A stretch of 64,000 nucleotides of DNA from Flagellimonas pelagia (GTDB lineage Bacteria > Bacteroidota > Bacteroidia > Flavobacteriales > Flavobacteriaceae), in the NCBI RefSeq assembly GCF_003584135.1, contig NZ_QXFI01000035.1:1-64000 (forward strand). The letters run 5' to 3'. This document shows, piece by piece, positions 26,522 through 35,629 of the stretch. The notes under the pieces are model-generated. The model made no database searches. It saw only the letters and a program-made list of their open reading frames with translations, and was not told the DNA's origin. The stretch's first letter is position 1. Every line of letters starts with the position of its first letter. The translations under genes and the position numbers were made by a program.

Positions 26522-28153
26522 ATGGAAATACTATCGAAAGCACCAAAAAATAATGACCTTGATAAATATGGGTTAAAAGATGTTACTACATTTTGGAACC
26601 TTTCCCCGGAGACATTGCAAAAACTCACTGTAGAACAGGGAATGGGAAAAGAAACTGCAAACGGCACACTAGCTGTCAATACCGGTAAATTTACGGGCAG
26701 ATCCCCGAAAGATCGCTTTTTAGTTGATGACGATTATACAAAAGATAAAGTCTGGTGGGGGCGTACGAATAAACCAATTACTCCAGATAATTTTAGTAAA
26801 CTATACCATGAAGTGACCAATTATCTATCTGGAAAGTCAATATACATTCATGATGGGTATGTATGTGCCGATCCAAAATACCGAATGAATGTAAGAACCA
26901 TTACAGAATACCCCTGGTCCAACTTTTTCGTTCACAATATGTTTCTTCGATTGGCGGAAAATGAAATTGCAGATTTTGAAGAAGAATGGTTGGTACTTTG
27001 CGCCCCTGGATATGAAGCTCAAGATCCCGCAGCTTTTGGGCTTCGTCAAGGGAATTTCTCCATACTTGATTTCACGCGCAAAATAGCTTTGGTGGGAGGA
27101 TCTGCGTATACTGGTGAAATGAAAAAAGGTGTTTTTTCAGCATTAAACCTTATTTTACCAATAGAGAAGAATGTACTCCCAATGCATTGTTCCGCAAATG
27201 TAGGTGAAGATGGAGAAACGGCTATTTTCTTTGGATTATCCGGTACCGGAAAAACAACACTATCTGCCGATCCTAAACGTAGGTTGATCGGTGATGATGA
27301 ACATGGCTGGACAGCTGAGAATACAATATTCAATTTTGAAGGAGGATGCTATGCAAAGGTGATCGACCTTACCGAAGAAAAAGAACCTGATATTTTCCGT
27401 GCGATACGTCCGGGTGCTATTCTCGAGAATGTTGTATTCAAAGAAGGAAGCAAAGAAGTGGATTATAAAAATAGTAGTATTACTCAAAATACACGAGTGA
27501 GCTATCCTATTGATCATATCGACAATATTGCGGTCCCTTCTTATGCAAAAAACCCTAAAAACATATTCTTTCTAACCGCTGATGCTTTTGGCGTTTTACC
27601 TCCAATATCAAAATTAACACCGGCACAGGCGGCCTATCATTTTATATCGGGGTATACCGCAAAAGTCGCGGGTACGGAAGCAGGGATTGTAGAGCCTGTT
27701 CCATCGTTCTCCGCTTGTTTTGGGGAGCCTTTTATGCCATTACACCCCACGGTATATGCAGAGATGCTGAGCAAAAAAATGACCGAAGCCAACGTAAATG
27801 TTTGGTTGGTCAATACCGGTTGGTCCGGTGGGCCTTACGGCGTTGGATCCCGCATAAAACTTAAATATACACGAGCTATGATATCAGCGGCAATGGAAGG
27901 TGAGCTTAATGATATTGATTATGAGCAACATCCAATTTTTGGGTTGCATATGCCAAAATATGTCCCTGGTGTTCCCTCTGAAATGTTGGACCCTATGAAT
28001 ACTTGGTTGCAGAAAGGGGCCTATGTTAGCAAATCCATTCAGTTAGCACATTCTTTTCATTTAAATTTTGACAAGTTTATCAATCAAGCTTCCAATGAAA
28101 TTTTACACGGAGGGCCGCTGATCGACGCGCATCAGATTTTAGATCATATTTAA
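26522..28153 (+). CDS. pckA: Phosphoenolpyruvate carboxykinase (ATP)
   Basis: A 543-residue ATP-type PEPCK, interconverting oxaloacetate + ATP with PEP + CO2 + ADP in the cytoplasm. Seen are KFTGRSPKDRFLVDD near 57-71, the substrate and metal region LPMHCSANVGEDG, the P-loop GLSGTGKTTLSADPKRRLIGDDEHGW near 238-263, and NTGWSGGPYGVGSR-IKL near the end. In gluconeogenesis it makes PEP; in succinate-producing bacteria the enzyme runs toward oxaloacetate. A fragment of a second pckA is at 38343-38569. Downstream sdhCAB could use the resulting C4 acids. Confidence 0.97.
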   Translation: MEILSKAPKNNDLDKYGLKDVTTFWNLSPETLQKLTVEQGMGKETANGTLAVNTGKFTGRSPKDRFLVDDDYTKDKVWWGRTNKPITPDNFSKLYHEVTNYLSGKSIYIHDGYVCADPKYRMNVRTITEYPWSNFFVHNMFLRLAENEIADFEEEWLVLCAPGYEAQDPAAFGLRQGNFSILDFTRKIALVGGSAYTGEMKKGVFSALNLILPIEKNVLPMHCSANVGEDGETAIFFGLSGTGKTTLSADPKRRLIGDDEHGWTAENTIFNFEGGCYAKVIDLTEEKEPDIFRAIRPGAILENVVFKEGSKEVDYKNSSITQNTRVSYPIDHIDNIAVPSYAKNPKNIFFLTADAFGVLPPISKLTPAQAAYHFISGYTAKVAGTEAGIVEPVPSFSACFGEPFMPLHPTVYAEMLSKKMTEANVNVWLVNTGWSGGPYGVGSRIKLKYTRAMISAAMEGELNDIDYEQHPIFGLHMPKYVPGVPSEMLDPMNTWLQKGAYVSKSIQLAHSFHLNFDKFINQASNEILHGGPLIDAHQILDHI

Positions 28154-28165
28154 TCGGAACGAATT

Positions 28166-28186
28166 CCTCGAGGCTCTGCCTCGGGG
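28166..28186 (+). terminator. Hairpin after pckA
   Basis: CCTCGAGGC-TCT-GCCTCGGGG forms a nine-pair stem with one G-T pair and a three-base loop, followed by TTTCCGTT. It starts 13 bases after the pckA stop and probably ends its transcript. The T-run is short, so efficiency is uncertain. The remaining spacer to sdhC (to 28384) shows no gene; it should hold the sdh promoter. Confidence 0.6.
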
Positions 28187-28384
28187 TTTCCGTTAAAATT
28201 ATCGTTCCCATCAAAGCAGGAATCAAAATAACAGAATTTTGATTTCTTTTAATTAAAATGAAACCGGCAAATACCTCTATGGCCGTGCCTCGAGAATAGT
28301 CGGTTTCAAAAATAACTTTTATTCGAAAAACGTTGAATAGCTGTAATCCATTTATAGGACCAGTCAATTTAAAAAATAAGAGAT

Positions 28385-29053
28385 ATGGCCGCAAATAAAT
28401 TGGTTTTTAGGAAAACAATTATCGCAGGAACCGGGCTTTTCTTATGCTTATTTTTAATTGTACACCTCTCTGCAAATTGGATTCTATTACTGCCTGAGGA
28501 AACAGCACGCGAACTGTACAATTCGTACGCTACCACATTGCGGGAGAACCTTTTCATTAAGTCGATATCCTATATTCTGTATGCTTTTATCGTATTGCAT
28601 GTAATCTATGCTTTGCTCATCACAATACATAATAGAAAAGCCAAACCACAGAAATATGTGGTCAATCATTTTTTGCAAAATAGTACGTGGACCTCTCAAA
28701 ATATGGGACTTATCGGGACGATGATCTTACTTTTTATCGTAGTCCATCTTGCTAATTTTTGGGCACGTGTAAAACTAGGAATGGGTGAAATTATAGAACT
28801 GGATGCTACAGGTAATTTAGATGTATATAAAGTAACCTTTTCGCTGTTTCACAATATTTACTATGTAATTTTTTATACTGTTTTAATGATTCCACTAGGA
28901 CTTCATCTAAATCACGGACTTAAAAGTGCATTCAAAACACTCGGGTTTTATCATAAAAAAGGATTGCGGATTTCGGCGAAAGTTTCCCTCATATATGCAG
29001 TTATAATCTCCATCGGATTTGGGGTTATTCCATTTTTTGTATATCTCAAATAA
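28385..29053 (+). CDS. sdhC: Succinate dehydrogenase/fumarate reductase cytochrome b subunit
   Basis: A 222-residue membrane anchor with five hydrophobic segments (about 12-32, 60-80, 105-125, 152-174 and 195-218), as in the B. subtilis/Wolinella type b558 single-anchor enzymes. Conserved histidines such as IVHLSANW (H27), IVLHVIY, VVHLANFW and LGLHLNHGL are candidate heme b ligands and quinone-site residues. It anchors SdhAB in the inner membrane and exchanges electrons with menaquinone. It is the first gene of sdhCAB with 9- and 6-base spacers. Direction (succinate oxidation or fumarate reduction) cannot be told from sequence. Confidence 0.92.
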   Translation: MAANKLVFRKTIIAGTGLFLCLFLIVHLSANWILLLPEETARELYNSYATTLRENLFIKSISYILYAFIVLHVIYALLITIHNRKAKPQKYVVNHFLQNSTWTSQNMGLIGTMILLFIVVHLANFWARVKLGMGEIIELDATGNLDVYKVTFSLFHNIYYVIFYTVLMIPLGLHLNHGLKSAFKTLGFYHKKGLRISAKVSLIYAVIISIGFGVIPFFVYLK

Positions 29054-29062
29054 CTCATTAAG

Positions 29063-30973
29063 ATGAAATTAGATTCAAAAATCCCGGAAGGAAGACTCGA
29101 AGACAAGTGGCGTAATTACCAGATAAAAGCGCAATTGATCAACCCTGCCAATAAAAAGAAACTAAATGTTATCGTTGTAGGGTCAGGGCTTTCTGGAGCT
29201 GGAGCTGCCGCTACACTTGCCGAACTAGGCTATGACGTGCAATGTTTTTGTTATCAAGATTCTGCCCGTAGAGCGCATTCCGTTGCTGCCCAAGGAGGTA
29301 TCAATGCCGCAAAAAATTACCAACATGATGGCGATAGCGTTTGGAGGATGTTTTATGATACATTGAAAGGAGGTGATTTCAGGTCACGAGAAGCCAATAC
29401 CTATAGATTGGCCGAGCTTTCTGCACCCCTTATTGATCATTTTGTGCAACAAGGCGTTCCTTTTGCCAGGGAATATGGTGGTGTATTGGTAAATCGAAGT
29501 TTTGGGGGCGTACAAGTACAACGAACCTTTTATGCCAGAGGGCAAACAGGGCAACAATTATTACTTGCCGCATATTCGCAGCTGTATAAAATGATACGTG
29601 CCAAGAAAGTAAAAATGTTTCCACGCAGTGAAATGATCGATTTAGTGGTTATCGACGGAAAAGCAAAAGGGATCATTGTTCGTGATCTAGTTACAGGTGA
29701 ACTGAAACGCTATGTTGCAGATGCAATTGTATTGGCAACTGGTGGCTATTCTCGTGTTTTTAGATTATCTACACTTGCCATTGGATGTAACGGTAGTGCG
29801 ATTTGGAAAGCCCATAAAAGAGGAGCCTTTTTTGCAGCGCCTAGTTTTACGCAAATTCACCCGACTGCATTACCTCAAACCAGTGAGGCACAATCCAAAC
29901 TTACCTTAATGTCAGAATCCCTTAGAAATGACGGGCGTATTTGGGTGCCTAAAAAAAAGGAAGACATCAGGAAAGCAAATGATATACCGGAAAAAGAACG
30001 GGATTATTACTTAGAACGCCGCTATCCGAGTTTTGGGAATTTAGCACCTCGTGACATTGCATCAAGAGCTGCAAAAGAACGCATCGATGCCGGATACGGT
30101 GTGGGAAGATTAAAAAATGCCGTCTACTTAGATTTCAGGCACGCAATCGATAAATTAGGTATTCAAACTATAAAAGATCGTTATGAAAATCTCTTCGGCA
30201 TGTATAAAAAAATCACGGGGATTGATGCGTATAAAGAACCCATGCAAATTTCACCTGCCGCGCATTTCTCCATGGGCGGGTTGTGGGTAGATTATGAATT
30301 AATGACTACCATCCCTGGACTATATGCAGTGGGAGAATGTAATTTTTCCGATCATGGTGCCAATCGTCTGGGAGCAAATTCATTATTGCAGGCCAGTATC
30401 GATGGTTATTTTATATTACCGAATACGATCAATAATTATCTGGCAGGTGCTTTAGAAGAAGATATTCCGACCACCGACCATATCGAATTTGAAAAGGCCG
30501 AAAAGGAAGTACGGGTTATCATAGACCGAGTTTTGAATATCAATGGCACCAAAACTGTAGACCATTTCCATAGAGAATTAGGGAAAGTCATGTGGCAAGA
30601 ATGTGCAATGAGCCGTAATAAAAAGGGGTTGGAAAAAGCGATACTCCAAATAAAAACGTTAAAGGATGAATTCTGGAGTGATGTAAAAGTTACGGGAAGC
30701 GGTAATGAACTTAATACCGAACTAGAAAAAGCCCTGCGACTGGCCGATTTTATGGAGATGGGAATTTTAATGTGTACAGATGCACTAGAACGTGAAGAGT
30801 CGTGTGGAGCACATTTTAGGGAAGAATTTCAAACCGAAGACGGTGAAGCTGTACGTGTAGATGAAAACTATTCCTATGTGTCTGCCTGGGAGTACGATGA
30901 AGGTGATTTTAAATTACACAAAGAAGAACTGGAATTTGAATTTGTACAACCTTCGGTAAGAAGTTATAAATGA
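29063..30973 (+). CDS. sdhA: Succinate dehydrogenase/fumarate reductase flavoprotein subunit
   Basis: A 636-residue FAD subunit of Complex II. The dinucleotide motif [19 protein letters not shown] is near 37-55. The covalent-FAD histidine lies in [14 protein letters not shown]. The active-site region includes THE blocks QIHPTALPQ and [18 protein letters not shown] with the catalytic Arg, and [10 protein letters not shown] and [19 protein letters not shown]. The length is typical for the Bacteroidota b-type enzyme. It is encoded between sdhC and sdhB. Confidence 0.96.
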   Translation: MKLDSKIPEGRLEDKWRNYQIKAQLINPANKKKLNVIVVGSGLSGAGAAATLAELGYDVQCFCYQDSARRAHSVAAQGGINAAKNYQHDGDSVWRMFYDTLKGGDFRSREANTYRLAELSAPLIDHFVQQGVPFAREYGGVLVNRSFGGVQVQRTFYARGQTGQQLLLAAYSQLYKMIRAKKVKMFPRSEMIDLVVIDGKAKGIIVRDLVTGELKRYVADAIVLATGGYSRVFRLSTLAIGCNGSAIWKAHKRGAFFAAPSFTQIHPTALPQTSEAQSKLTLMSESLRNDGRIWVPKKKEDIRKANDIPEKERDYYLERRYPSFGNLAPRDIASRAAKERIDAGYGVGRLKNAVYLDFRHAIDKLGIQTIKDRYENLFGMYKKITGIDAYKEPMQISPAAHFSMGGLWVDYELMTTIPGLYAVGECNFSDHGANRLGANSLLQASIDGYFILPNTINNYLAGALEEDIPTTDHIEFEKAEKEVRVIIDRVLNINGTKTVDHFHRELGKVMWQECAMSRNKKGLEKAILQIKTLKDEFWSDVKVTGSGNELNTELEKALRLADFMEMGILMCTDALEREESCGAHFREEFQTEDGEAVRVDENYSYVSAWEYDEGDFKLHKEELEFEFVQPSVRSYK

Positions 30974-30979
30974 CATATA

Positions 30980-31723
30980 ATGAAAGTTACATTTAAAATT
31001 TGGAGACAAGAGAACCGGAATACCAAAGGAGCAATAAAAGAATACAAGGTAGATGGGTTAACAGAAGATATGTCCTTTTTAGAAGCATTGGATCACTTAA
31101 ACGAATTACTCGTTCTTAAAAACGAAAAAGTTATCGCATACGAGTATGACTGTAGGGAAGGTATCTGCGGGCAATGTGGTGTTTTTATAAATGGTCGTGC
31201 TCACGGTCCACATGATAATATCACAACATGCCAACTGCACATGCGCAGTTTTAAAGATGGGGATACTATTGTTGTAGAACCATGGAGGGCTGCTTCTTTT
31301 CCGGTACTAAAAGATTTGATCGTAGATCGTTCTGCATTTGACCGAATCATGGAACAAGGGGGATATATAACCGCAAAAACAGGGACCGCACCAGAGGCCA
31401 ATGCCATTCTTATTCCTAAAGAGGTATCCGACAGTGCTATGGATGTCGCGGCCTGTATTGGATGCGGTGCTTGTGCAGCTACCTGTAAGAACGCGTCCGC
31501 GGCCTTATTTGCATCGGCTAAAATCAACCATCTTAACAACTTGCCGCAAGGACATCCTGAAGCGCACAAACGAGTACAGGAAATGACCTATCAAATGGAA
31601 CTGGAAGGATTTGGCAGTTGTTCCTTTACAGGTGCTTGTGAGGTAGAATGTCCAGAGGGGATTTCAATAACCAACATAGCAGAAATGTACGCTAAATATA
31701 CCAAAGCAAAATTATTTGGCTAA
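30980..31723 (+). CDS. sdhB: Succinate dehydrogenase/fumarate reductase iron-sulfur subunit
   Basis: A 247-residue subunit carrying three Fe-S clusters. The [2Fe-2S] ligands are in YDCREGICGQCGVF and TTCQLHM. The [4Fe-4S] and [3Fe-4S] clusters are in AACIGCGACAATCKN and CSFTGACEVECPEGI. It transfers electrons between the FAD of SdhA and the quinone site in SdhC. Six bases separate it from sdhA. A hairpin lies about 80 bases downstream, where a gene on the other strand converges. Confidence 0.95.
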   Translation: MKVTFKIWRQENRNTKGAIKEYKVDGLTEDMSFLEALDHLNELLVLKNEKVIAYEYDCREGICGQCGVFINGRAHGPHDNITTCQLHMRSFKDGDTIVVEPWRAASFPVLKDLIVDRSAFDRIMEQGGYITAKTGTAPEANAILIPKEVSDSAMDVAACIGCGACAATCKNASAALFASAKINHLNNLPQGHPEAHKRVQEMTYQMELEGFGSCSFTGACEVECPEGISITNIAEMYAKYTKAKLFG

Positions 31724-31805
31724 ATTGAGTCAACAACTTCGAGCAAACCCACGAAGTAAGCTTCCAAAAAAATATTTTGTTTTCGCAGGCGAACCTCGGG
31801 TAATC

Positions 31806-31825
31806 AAACCCTCTACGAGGGGTTT
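31806..31825. terminator. Bidirectional hairpin between sdhB and porin gene
   Basis: AAACCCTC-TAC-GAGGGGTTT makes an eight-pair stem with one bulged G, flanked by T-rich DNA on one side and A-rich DNA on the other. It lies where the plus-strand sdh operon and the minus-strand porin gene (stop at 31824) converge, so it can terminate both. Confidence 0.65.
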
Positions 31826-32594
31826 AAAAAAGGTCTATGGCTACTTGTATACTTGCAAACTTTTGATCGGTATTCCACAAAGCCGTTGCAGACACGGGGA
31901 GATAAATATCCTGGTAAACTTTTACATCCCTGCTATAAATAATCCCAAAATTATTTAGGACTTTATCTCCATAAAAGTGGGCGTCATTAACGAAGGAAAA
32001 TGCTGCTGCAATGGACACTCCAAAAGAAGAATGTTTCTTTTTAAAAATATTATAACTAAGTTCTACATAATTGGTAAATGCATTTTCTAATTCTCCGCCA
32101 TCTGCAACATAGGTGTCTCTACCTAAGAGAATAGTACTCCAGGAAGTTTTTAAAGGAATCTTTTGAAATGTATATGCTAATGTCAAATCTACAAAGTGGG
32201 ATGTAGTGGATCTATCATAATCAAAAACTTCTGCATCCGGAAAGTCACTATAATTATTAATATCCCATAACGCTATTGAAAACCCATGAGTAGCATAGCT
32301 AATATAATAGTCAACCTCGGTATAGTCTCCATTGAATCCTGCACCGCCCCAAAACCCCGTATCGAATTTACCGTTCTTTGAAGTATAATGTAAAAGAGCT
32401 CCGGTCATAGGAGCGTCGGTAACCCTAAGCCCTCTCCACAAGTGCATGTTTTTTACCTGTAAATTAAAATCAATAGGTTTATAGGAAACTGCTTCTGTAG
32501 GGTTTTCAGTCTCATCTTGTGCATTTAAGGCACTAAAAGAGAGCCAAAATAACAGGACGATCTGTATATACTTAGAATTTTTGACTTTTTTCAT
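31824..32594 (-). CDS. Putative outer-membrane porin-like protein
   Basis: A 256-residue protein with a signal peptide ending at SALNAQ (about residue 25). It has many amphipathic beta-strands and a C-terminal VAIDLF, typical of a small outer-membrane barrel. The segment FNLQVKNMHLWRGLRVTDAPM resembles the Gcw_chp/TorF-like family of uncharacterised porins. Function is unknown; uptake of a small solute such as glycerol or a C4 acid is a guess from position between sdh and glycolytic genes. A candidate operator with a properly spaced -7 box lies about 140-180 bases upstream, pointing at this gene. Confidence 0.75.
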   Translation of the reverse strand: MKKVKNSKYIQIVLLFWLSFSALNAQDETENPTEAVSYKPIDFNLQVKNMHLWRGLRVTDAPMTGALLHYTSKNGKFDTGFWGGAGFNGDYTEVDYYISYATHGFSIALWDINNYSDFPDAEVFDYDRSTTSHFVDLTLAYTFQKIPLKTSWSTILLGRDTYVADGGELENAFTNYVELSYNIFKKKHSSFGVSIAAAFSFVNDAHFYGDKVLNNFGIIYSRDVKVYQDIYLPVSATALWNTDQKFASIQVAIDLF

Positions 32595-32732
32595 GCTCGT
32601 GTTTTTAATTCTTTTTCATTAACATATCCAAAATAAAAAACCAAGTTTTTATATGTACCCGTATTCAATTGATTATGAGATCAATAATTTTTTTTGAATG
32701 TGCTGAATTTCTTTTCAGAAAAACCAAAGGAC

Positions 32733-32776
32733 TAAAAATATGCTTCAAACACGTTGAATACTATGATATTCATCAG
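32733..32776 (-). promoter_or_regulatory. CRP-type operator and -7 box, porin promoter (minus strand)
   Basis: Read on the minus strand, operator CTGATGAATATCAT (32776-32763, core TGAT-N4-ATCA) is followed 33 nt centre to centre by TATTTTTA (32740-32733). The box is identical to the one at glpK and matches five of six bases of TAnnTTTG. The predicted start is near 32729, giving a leader of about 135 bases. No matching box exists at +33 on the plus strand. Confidence 0.55.
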
Positions 32777-32819
32777 TGTTATATGTTCAATAATATTCTA
32801 TAAAACTAGAAGAGCTCGG

Positions 32820-32957
32820 TGCAAGAACATTGAGCGAGAACCTCTAAACAATCCTAAAAATTGCCCGCTACCCGATGGAGAAGGAAATCATCATTAGCCG
32901 GTTATTGGCGGTACTTGATCCTAGCAAAATATGAATCAAAATCCGCAGTCTTAATAA
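32820..32957 (+). other. Possible protein remnant and leader before broken PNPOx gene
   Basis: In the 363-base spacer between two divergent loci, positions 32850-32934 read LKIARYPMEKEIIISRLLAV and then a stop. It is preceded in frame by a TAA, so it may be the tail of a lost gene; the family is not recognised. An 18-base inverted repeat (ATTGAT-6-ATCAAT) lies at 32668-32685, within the predicted porin leader. Confidence 0.25.
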
Positions 32958-33403
32958 ATGATTACAGCAGATTTAACAAATAGCACAAGTGCAAGAGTAC
33001 TCATGAACCATTACCACGAACACTTAGCCCATCTATTGCAGAGGAAATCCCATTTAATTCCTAAAACTTTTTGTTTTAATCGTACTGACAATACAATTAT
33101 CAGCTATACATCGGATGGTTATAAAATCTCTACGCTGCGAAAAACAACATGGTCACCACCGTACAACTAGAAGAAATACAATCTAAGTTAAATTGGGAGT
33201 CGGCTATGGTGCATGGTATTTTTGAAAAACTTTAAGTCAGCATTGCAAAGCAAAAGCTAGACCTATTTATCAAAGGCGTTAAAAACATTATAAAACAGGA
33301 AAAAGTCGAGTTTAGCAACGAAATTTCAAGTAAATTATAGTACGGAGGAATTCTTATTTATTCCCGTATTAAAATACTGTCATTTATGGAAAAACAGAGG
33401 AAA
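32958..33403 (+). pseudogene. Broken PNPOx-like gene, partner of intact gpmA
   Basis: The DNA aligns along its length with the intact gene at 20651-21103. Shared stretches include CAGATTTAACAA, AGCTATACATCGGATGGTTA, GAAGAAATACAATC, GGGAGTCGGCTATGGTGCA, and the ending TTCAAGTAA near 33330. A frameshift around 33140-33170, a TAA at about 33232 after GAAAAACTT and a TAG at 33337-33339 destroy it. The homology with the other copy continues through the spacer into gpmA. The frame at 32958-33170 is therefore a degenerate 5' part, not a new small gene. Confidence 0.88.
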
Positions 33404-33460
33404 GATGAACGCCACATCAATAATGGGACAGAGTAATAACGTAATTTAAAAAAACATAAA

Positions 33461-34150
33461 ATGGGAAAATTGATATTGGTAAGACATGGAAAAAGTGAGT
33501 GGAACCTGAAAAATATATTTACAGGATGGACGGATATCGACCTTGCCGCGGAAGGCATTGAAGAAGCCAAAAATGCGGGTGAGATTTTGAAACGCAATAC
33601 TATTGAAATAGATATATGTTTTTCCTCCTACCTAAAACGCGCCATCCGCACGGCTTGGATTTTATTGGAAACGGCCGAACAGATGCACGTGGACACCCGT
33701 TACCATTGGAAACTGAACGAACGGCACTACGGGGATTGGCAGGGTAAGAATAAGGAAGAGGTGCGCAATTCGATAGGGGAAGATTACTTTTTGAATGTTC
33801 GAAGGGGATATGACGCGCCGCCCCCGATTCTATCCAAGGAAGATGAGCGAAATCCGAAATTTGATCCGAAATATAGCCGGGTAAATCCCTCTGTGCTGCC
33901 CTTGGGCGAATCATTAAAGGATACCTCGAAAAGGGTCGTCAATTACTTTTTTGAGGCAATTGCGGCCCAATTGGCAAAGGATAGGACTATACTTATCTCC
34001 GCACACGGAAATTCATTGCGCGCCTTGATAGCGCATCTAGAACATATTTCGACTCTCGATATTGAAAAAGTGGAAGTTAATACTGGGGTTCCTCATCTCT
34101 ATGAATTTGATGGCAATCTGAACATATTGAATCATCACCGATTAAAATAG
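33461..34150 (+). CDS. gpmA: 2,3-bisphosphoglycerate-dependent phosphoglycerate mutase
   Basis: A 229-residue cytoplasmic enzyme interconverting 3- and 2-phosphoglycerate. The phosphohistidine motif LVRHGKSEWN is at 5-14. IFTGWTDIDLAAEGIEEA, LNERHYGDWQG, the RRGYDAPPP block and the second catalytic histidine (SAHGNSLRALIAHLE, near 180-194) are all in place. It completes, with eno (4191) and pckA (26522), a set of lower-glycolysis/gluconeogenesis genes. It is the live half of a duplicated PNPOx-gpmA pair; the other gpmA at 21156 is dead. Confidence 0.95.
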   Translation: MGKLILVRHGKSEWNLKNIFTGWTDIDLAAEGIEEAKNAGEILKRNTIEIDICFSSYLKRAIRTAWILLETAEQMHVDTRYHWKLNERHYGDWQGKNKEEVRNSIGEDYFLNVRRGYDAPPPILSKEDERNPKFDPKYSRVNPSVLPLGESLKDTSKRVVNYFFEAIAAQLAKDRTILISAHGNSLRALIAHLEHISTLDIEKVEVNTGVPHLYEFDGNLNILNHHRLK

Positions 34151-34260
34151 GGAAACAACTACTTTAGAAATCCTTAAAATAATCAGAATGATCGCTCTTA
34201 AAATAATTCAAAAAGCTGCAAGAGCACTATGGCGGTAAGAACAAACTGAGATGTTAAGTC

Positions 34261-34767
34261 ATGCTAAAACAAACAATTTACAAATTATCAATTTCCTTGA
34301 TGGTTATATGGGGATGTAACGACGATGACCAAAGTCCAGAACAGGTTAATCTGTTATTTACTGAAGATAATCTTGCAGGAGATTGGAAAAGGATGGCCGA
34401 ATTTAAAGGGCGGCCCAATGATTCATTGGGATTGTCGGAACCAACAGAAGATCTATTTGCCCAATTCGAAAATTGCCGAAAAGATGATATAATCCGATAT
34501 GTCAAGGCAACACAGCAAGAAGGAAACACTTATTTCTGGGGAATCGGGGAAGTGGCATGTCATAACCAGATAGCCAACTCATTTATAGAAATTGGCACTT
34601 GGACTATTCAGGAATCAGGGAAACTAAACCGCTTTTATTCGGATGTTGGCGAACCCTATATCGTAGTCTTATTAACGGGTAAACAATTGCGTATTCGAAA
34701 AGAATCGGGTACAAAAGAACCGGAAGGGGTCATTTACGAATTTACGGAGTATGTGCGGTCGAAATAG
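34261..34767 (+). CDS. Predicted lipocalin-like lipoprotein
   Basis: A 168-residue secreted protein. The N-terminus is a signal sequence ending MVIWGC, with Cys19 the likely lipid attachment site followed by acidic residues. The body (FTEDNLAGDWKRMAEFKG...YFWGIGEVACHNQ...GTWTIQESGKLNRFY) has the strand pattern of the small lipocalin-like domains frequent in Bacteroidota lipoproteins. Ligand and role are unknown. It stands alone after gpmA with a 110-base spacer and no operator. Confidence 0.7.
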   Translation: MLKQTIYKLSISLMVIWGCNDDDQSPEQVNLLFTEDNLAGDWKRMAEFKGRPNDSLGLSEPTEDLFAQFENCRKDDIIRYVKATQQEGNTYFWGIGEVACHNQIANSFIEIGTWTIQESGKLNRFYSDVGEPYIVVLLTGKQLRIRKESGTKEPEGVIYEFTEYVRSK

Positions 34768-34799
34768 TGAAAAAAACTGAGGGAAAAGACGTAACCAAA

Positions 34800-35208
34800 G
34801 GACACTATCCCAACAAGTGTGTAAGTTTAGACTAACAGGGGTTTGACTTTTATTTAAAGCCGGATCCTTTTTTCATAGATCGCAAGGAACTGGTTCAGGA
34901 TGATGCATCGTCCTGATGGGCATCTACCATTTCTTGGTGGCCTACCTTGTGACCAAATATTCGGATTTCATTTCCGCGTCGTCGGTCGGGAAGGAGAGCT
35001 TGTTCTTGGTGTACCTCCTGATCTTTCGGTTGAGGTTCTCGATAAGGTTGGTGGTATAGATAATCTTCTGTATCTCCAAGGGGAACTCGAAGAACACGGT
35101 AAGTTCGTCCCAGTTCTCCCTCCAGCTCTTGATTGCATAGGGATTTGCCTACCGTTTATTGGCGGAGCTCTCCAAGGGAGCTTTTCATTGGGGGCGTTGT
35201 ATTTTGTC
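34800..35208 (-). mobile_element. IS256-family transposase remnant
   Basis: On the minus strand the DNA encodes the C-terminal part of an IS256-type transposase: [40 protein letters not shown] and [16 protein letters not shown], then ATKKW, and in another frame ILNQFLAIYEKR, ending at TAA (34855-34857). There are several stops and frameshifts. The sequence next to 34800 (ACACTATCCC...GTGTGTAAGTTTA) looks like the terminal inverted repeat. The 5' half, with its catalytic Asp residues, is lost. Its inner edge meets a truncated usp gene. Confidence 0.85.
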
Positions 35209-35299
35209 ACTTGCCCATATACTGTACGGCACATTCAAGGGCGGATCTGGCCGTTTTTGAAAAATCGAAAAGAACGAGAATGGTCGCGATTTTCTTCAT
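35207..35299 (-). pseudogene. Truncated usp gene, cut by the IS256 remnant
   Basis: From ATG at 35299 the minus strand reads MKKIATILVLFDFSKTARSA, then LECAVQYMGK and a stop. This matches the first strand and helix of the USP at 38663 (MDKISTILIPFDFSESAKRA). After residue 30 the homology passes directly into IS256 sequence. The gene is therefore the 5' end of a sixth usp gene truncated by the insertion. Its promoter (operator at 35355, -7 box at 35325-35332) is still present. Confidence 0.75.
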
Positions 35300-35324
35300 G
35301 ATCCACACTTTTTAATGGTTCAAG

Positions 35325-35398
35325 AAAAAATAGTCAGTGACTTTTGCAGAAAATATGACAATTATCATGTCATAGGAAAATAGGTCTTTTTAGTATTG
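35325..35398. promoter_or_regulatory. Bidirectional CRP-type operator with two -7 boxes
   Basis: Operator ATGACAATTATCAT at 35355-35368 lies inside a longer 21-base palindrome TATGACA-7-TGTCATA (35354-35374). Rightward, TAGTATTG at 35391-35398 is centred 33 nt away and would serve the porin pair at 35630. Leftward, TATTTTTT (35332-35325) is also 33 nt away and would serve the truncated usp. Each box matches five of six specified bases of TAnnTTTG. The remaining DNA to 35630 shows no gene except an 18-codon frame. Confidence 0.6.
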
Positions 35399-35572
35399 TG
35401 TTCGAGAAAGAAAACTTCATTTTAGCGCAGGAATTTTCAATGGATATAGGGTCTATATGCCTTCTTTAAATTTTAGGTTATGAAGGGGTTACGATTTCGG
35501 AAACATTTAAAAACGTATGGTAAAATGCTTTCTTTTGATTTGGACTAAGTACCTTTTGGATGCATTGCCCTT

Positions 35573-35629
35573 ATGGGTTTTTGGAAAAGTAATCGAACCC
35601 CTATTCCCGAACGCGATGAACCGCCATAA
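35573..35629 (+). other. 18-codon frame abutting the porin start
   Basis: ATG at 35573 opens MGFWKSNRTPIPERDEPP; its TAA ends exactly at the base before the ATG of the first porin gene. This may be a leader peptide giving translational coupling, or chance. No other evidence was found. Confidence 0.25.

Noticed and set aside
32668-32685. ATTGAT-6-ATCAAT as an FNR site
   Set aside because: The spacer is six instead of four bases and it lies downstream of the predicted porin start; it may be a leader hairpin or chance.
32958-33170. A separate 70-residue gene
   Set aside because: It is the in-frame 5' part of the broken PNPOx copy; similarity to 20651 continues past the stop in other frames.
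34900-35301. A plus-strand 133-residue gene
   Set aside because: It is antisense to clear IS256 transposase and USP remnants on the minus strand.
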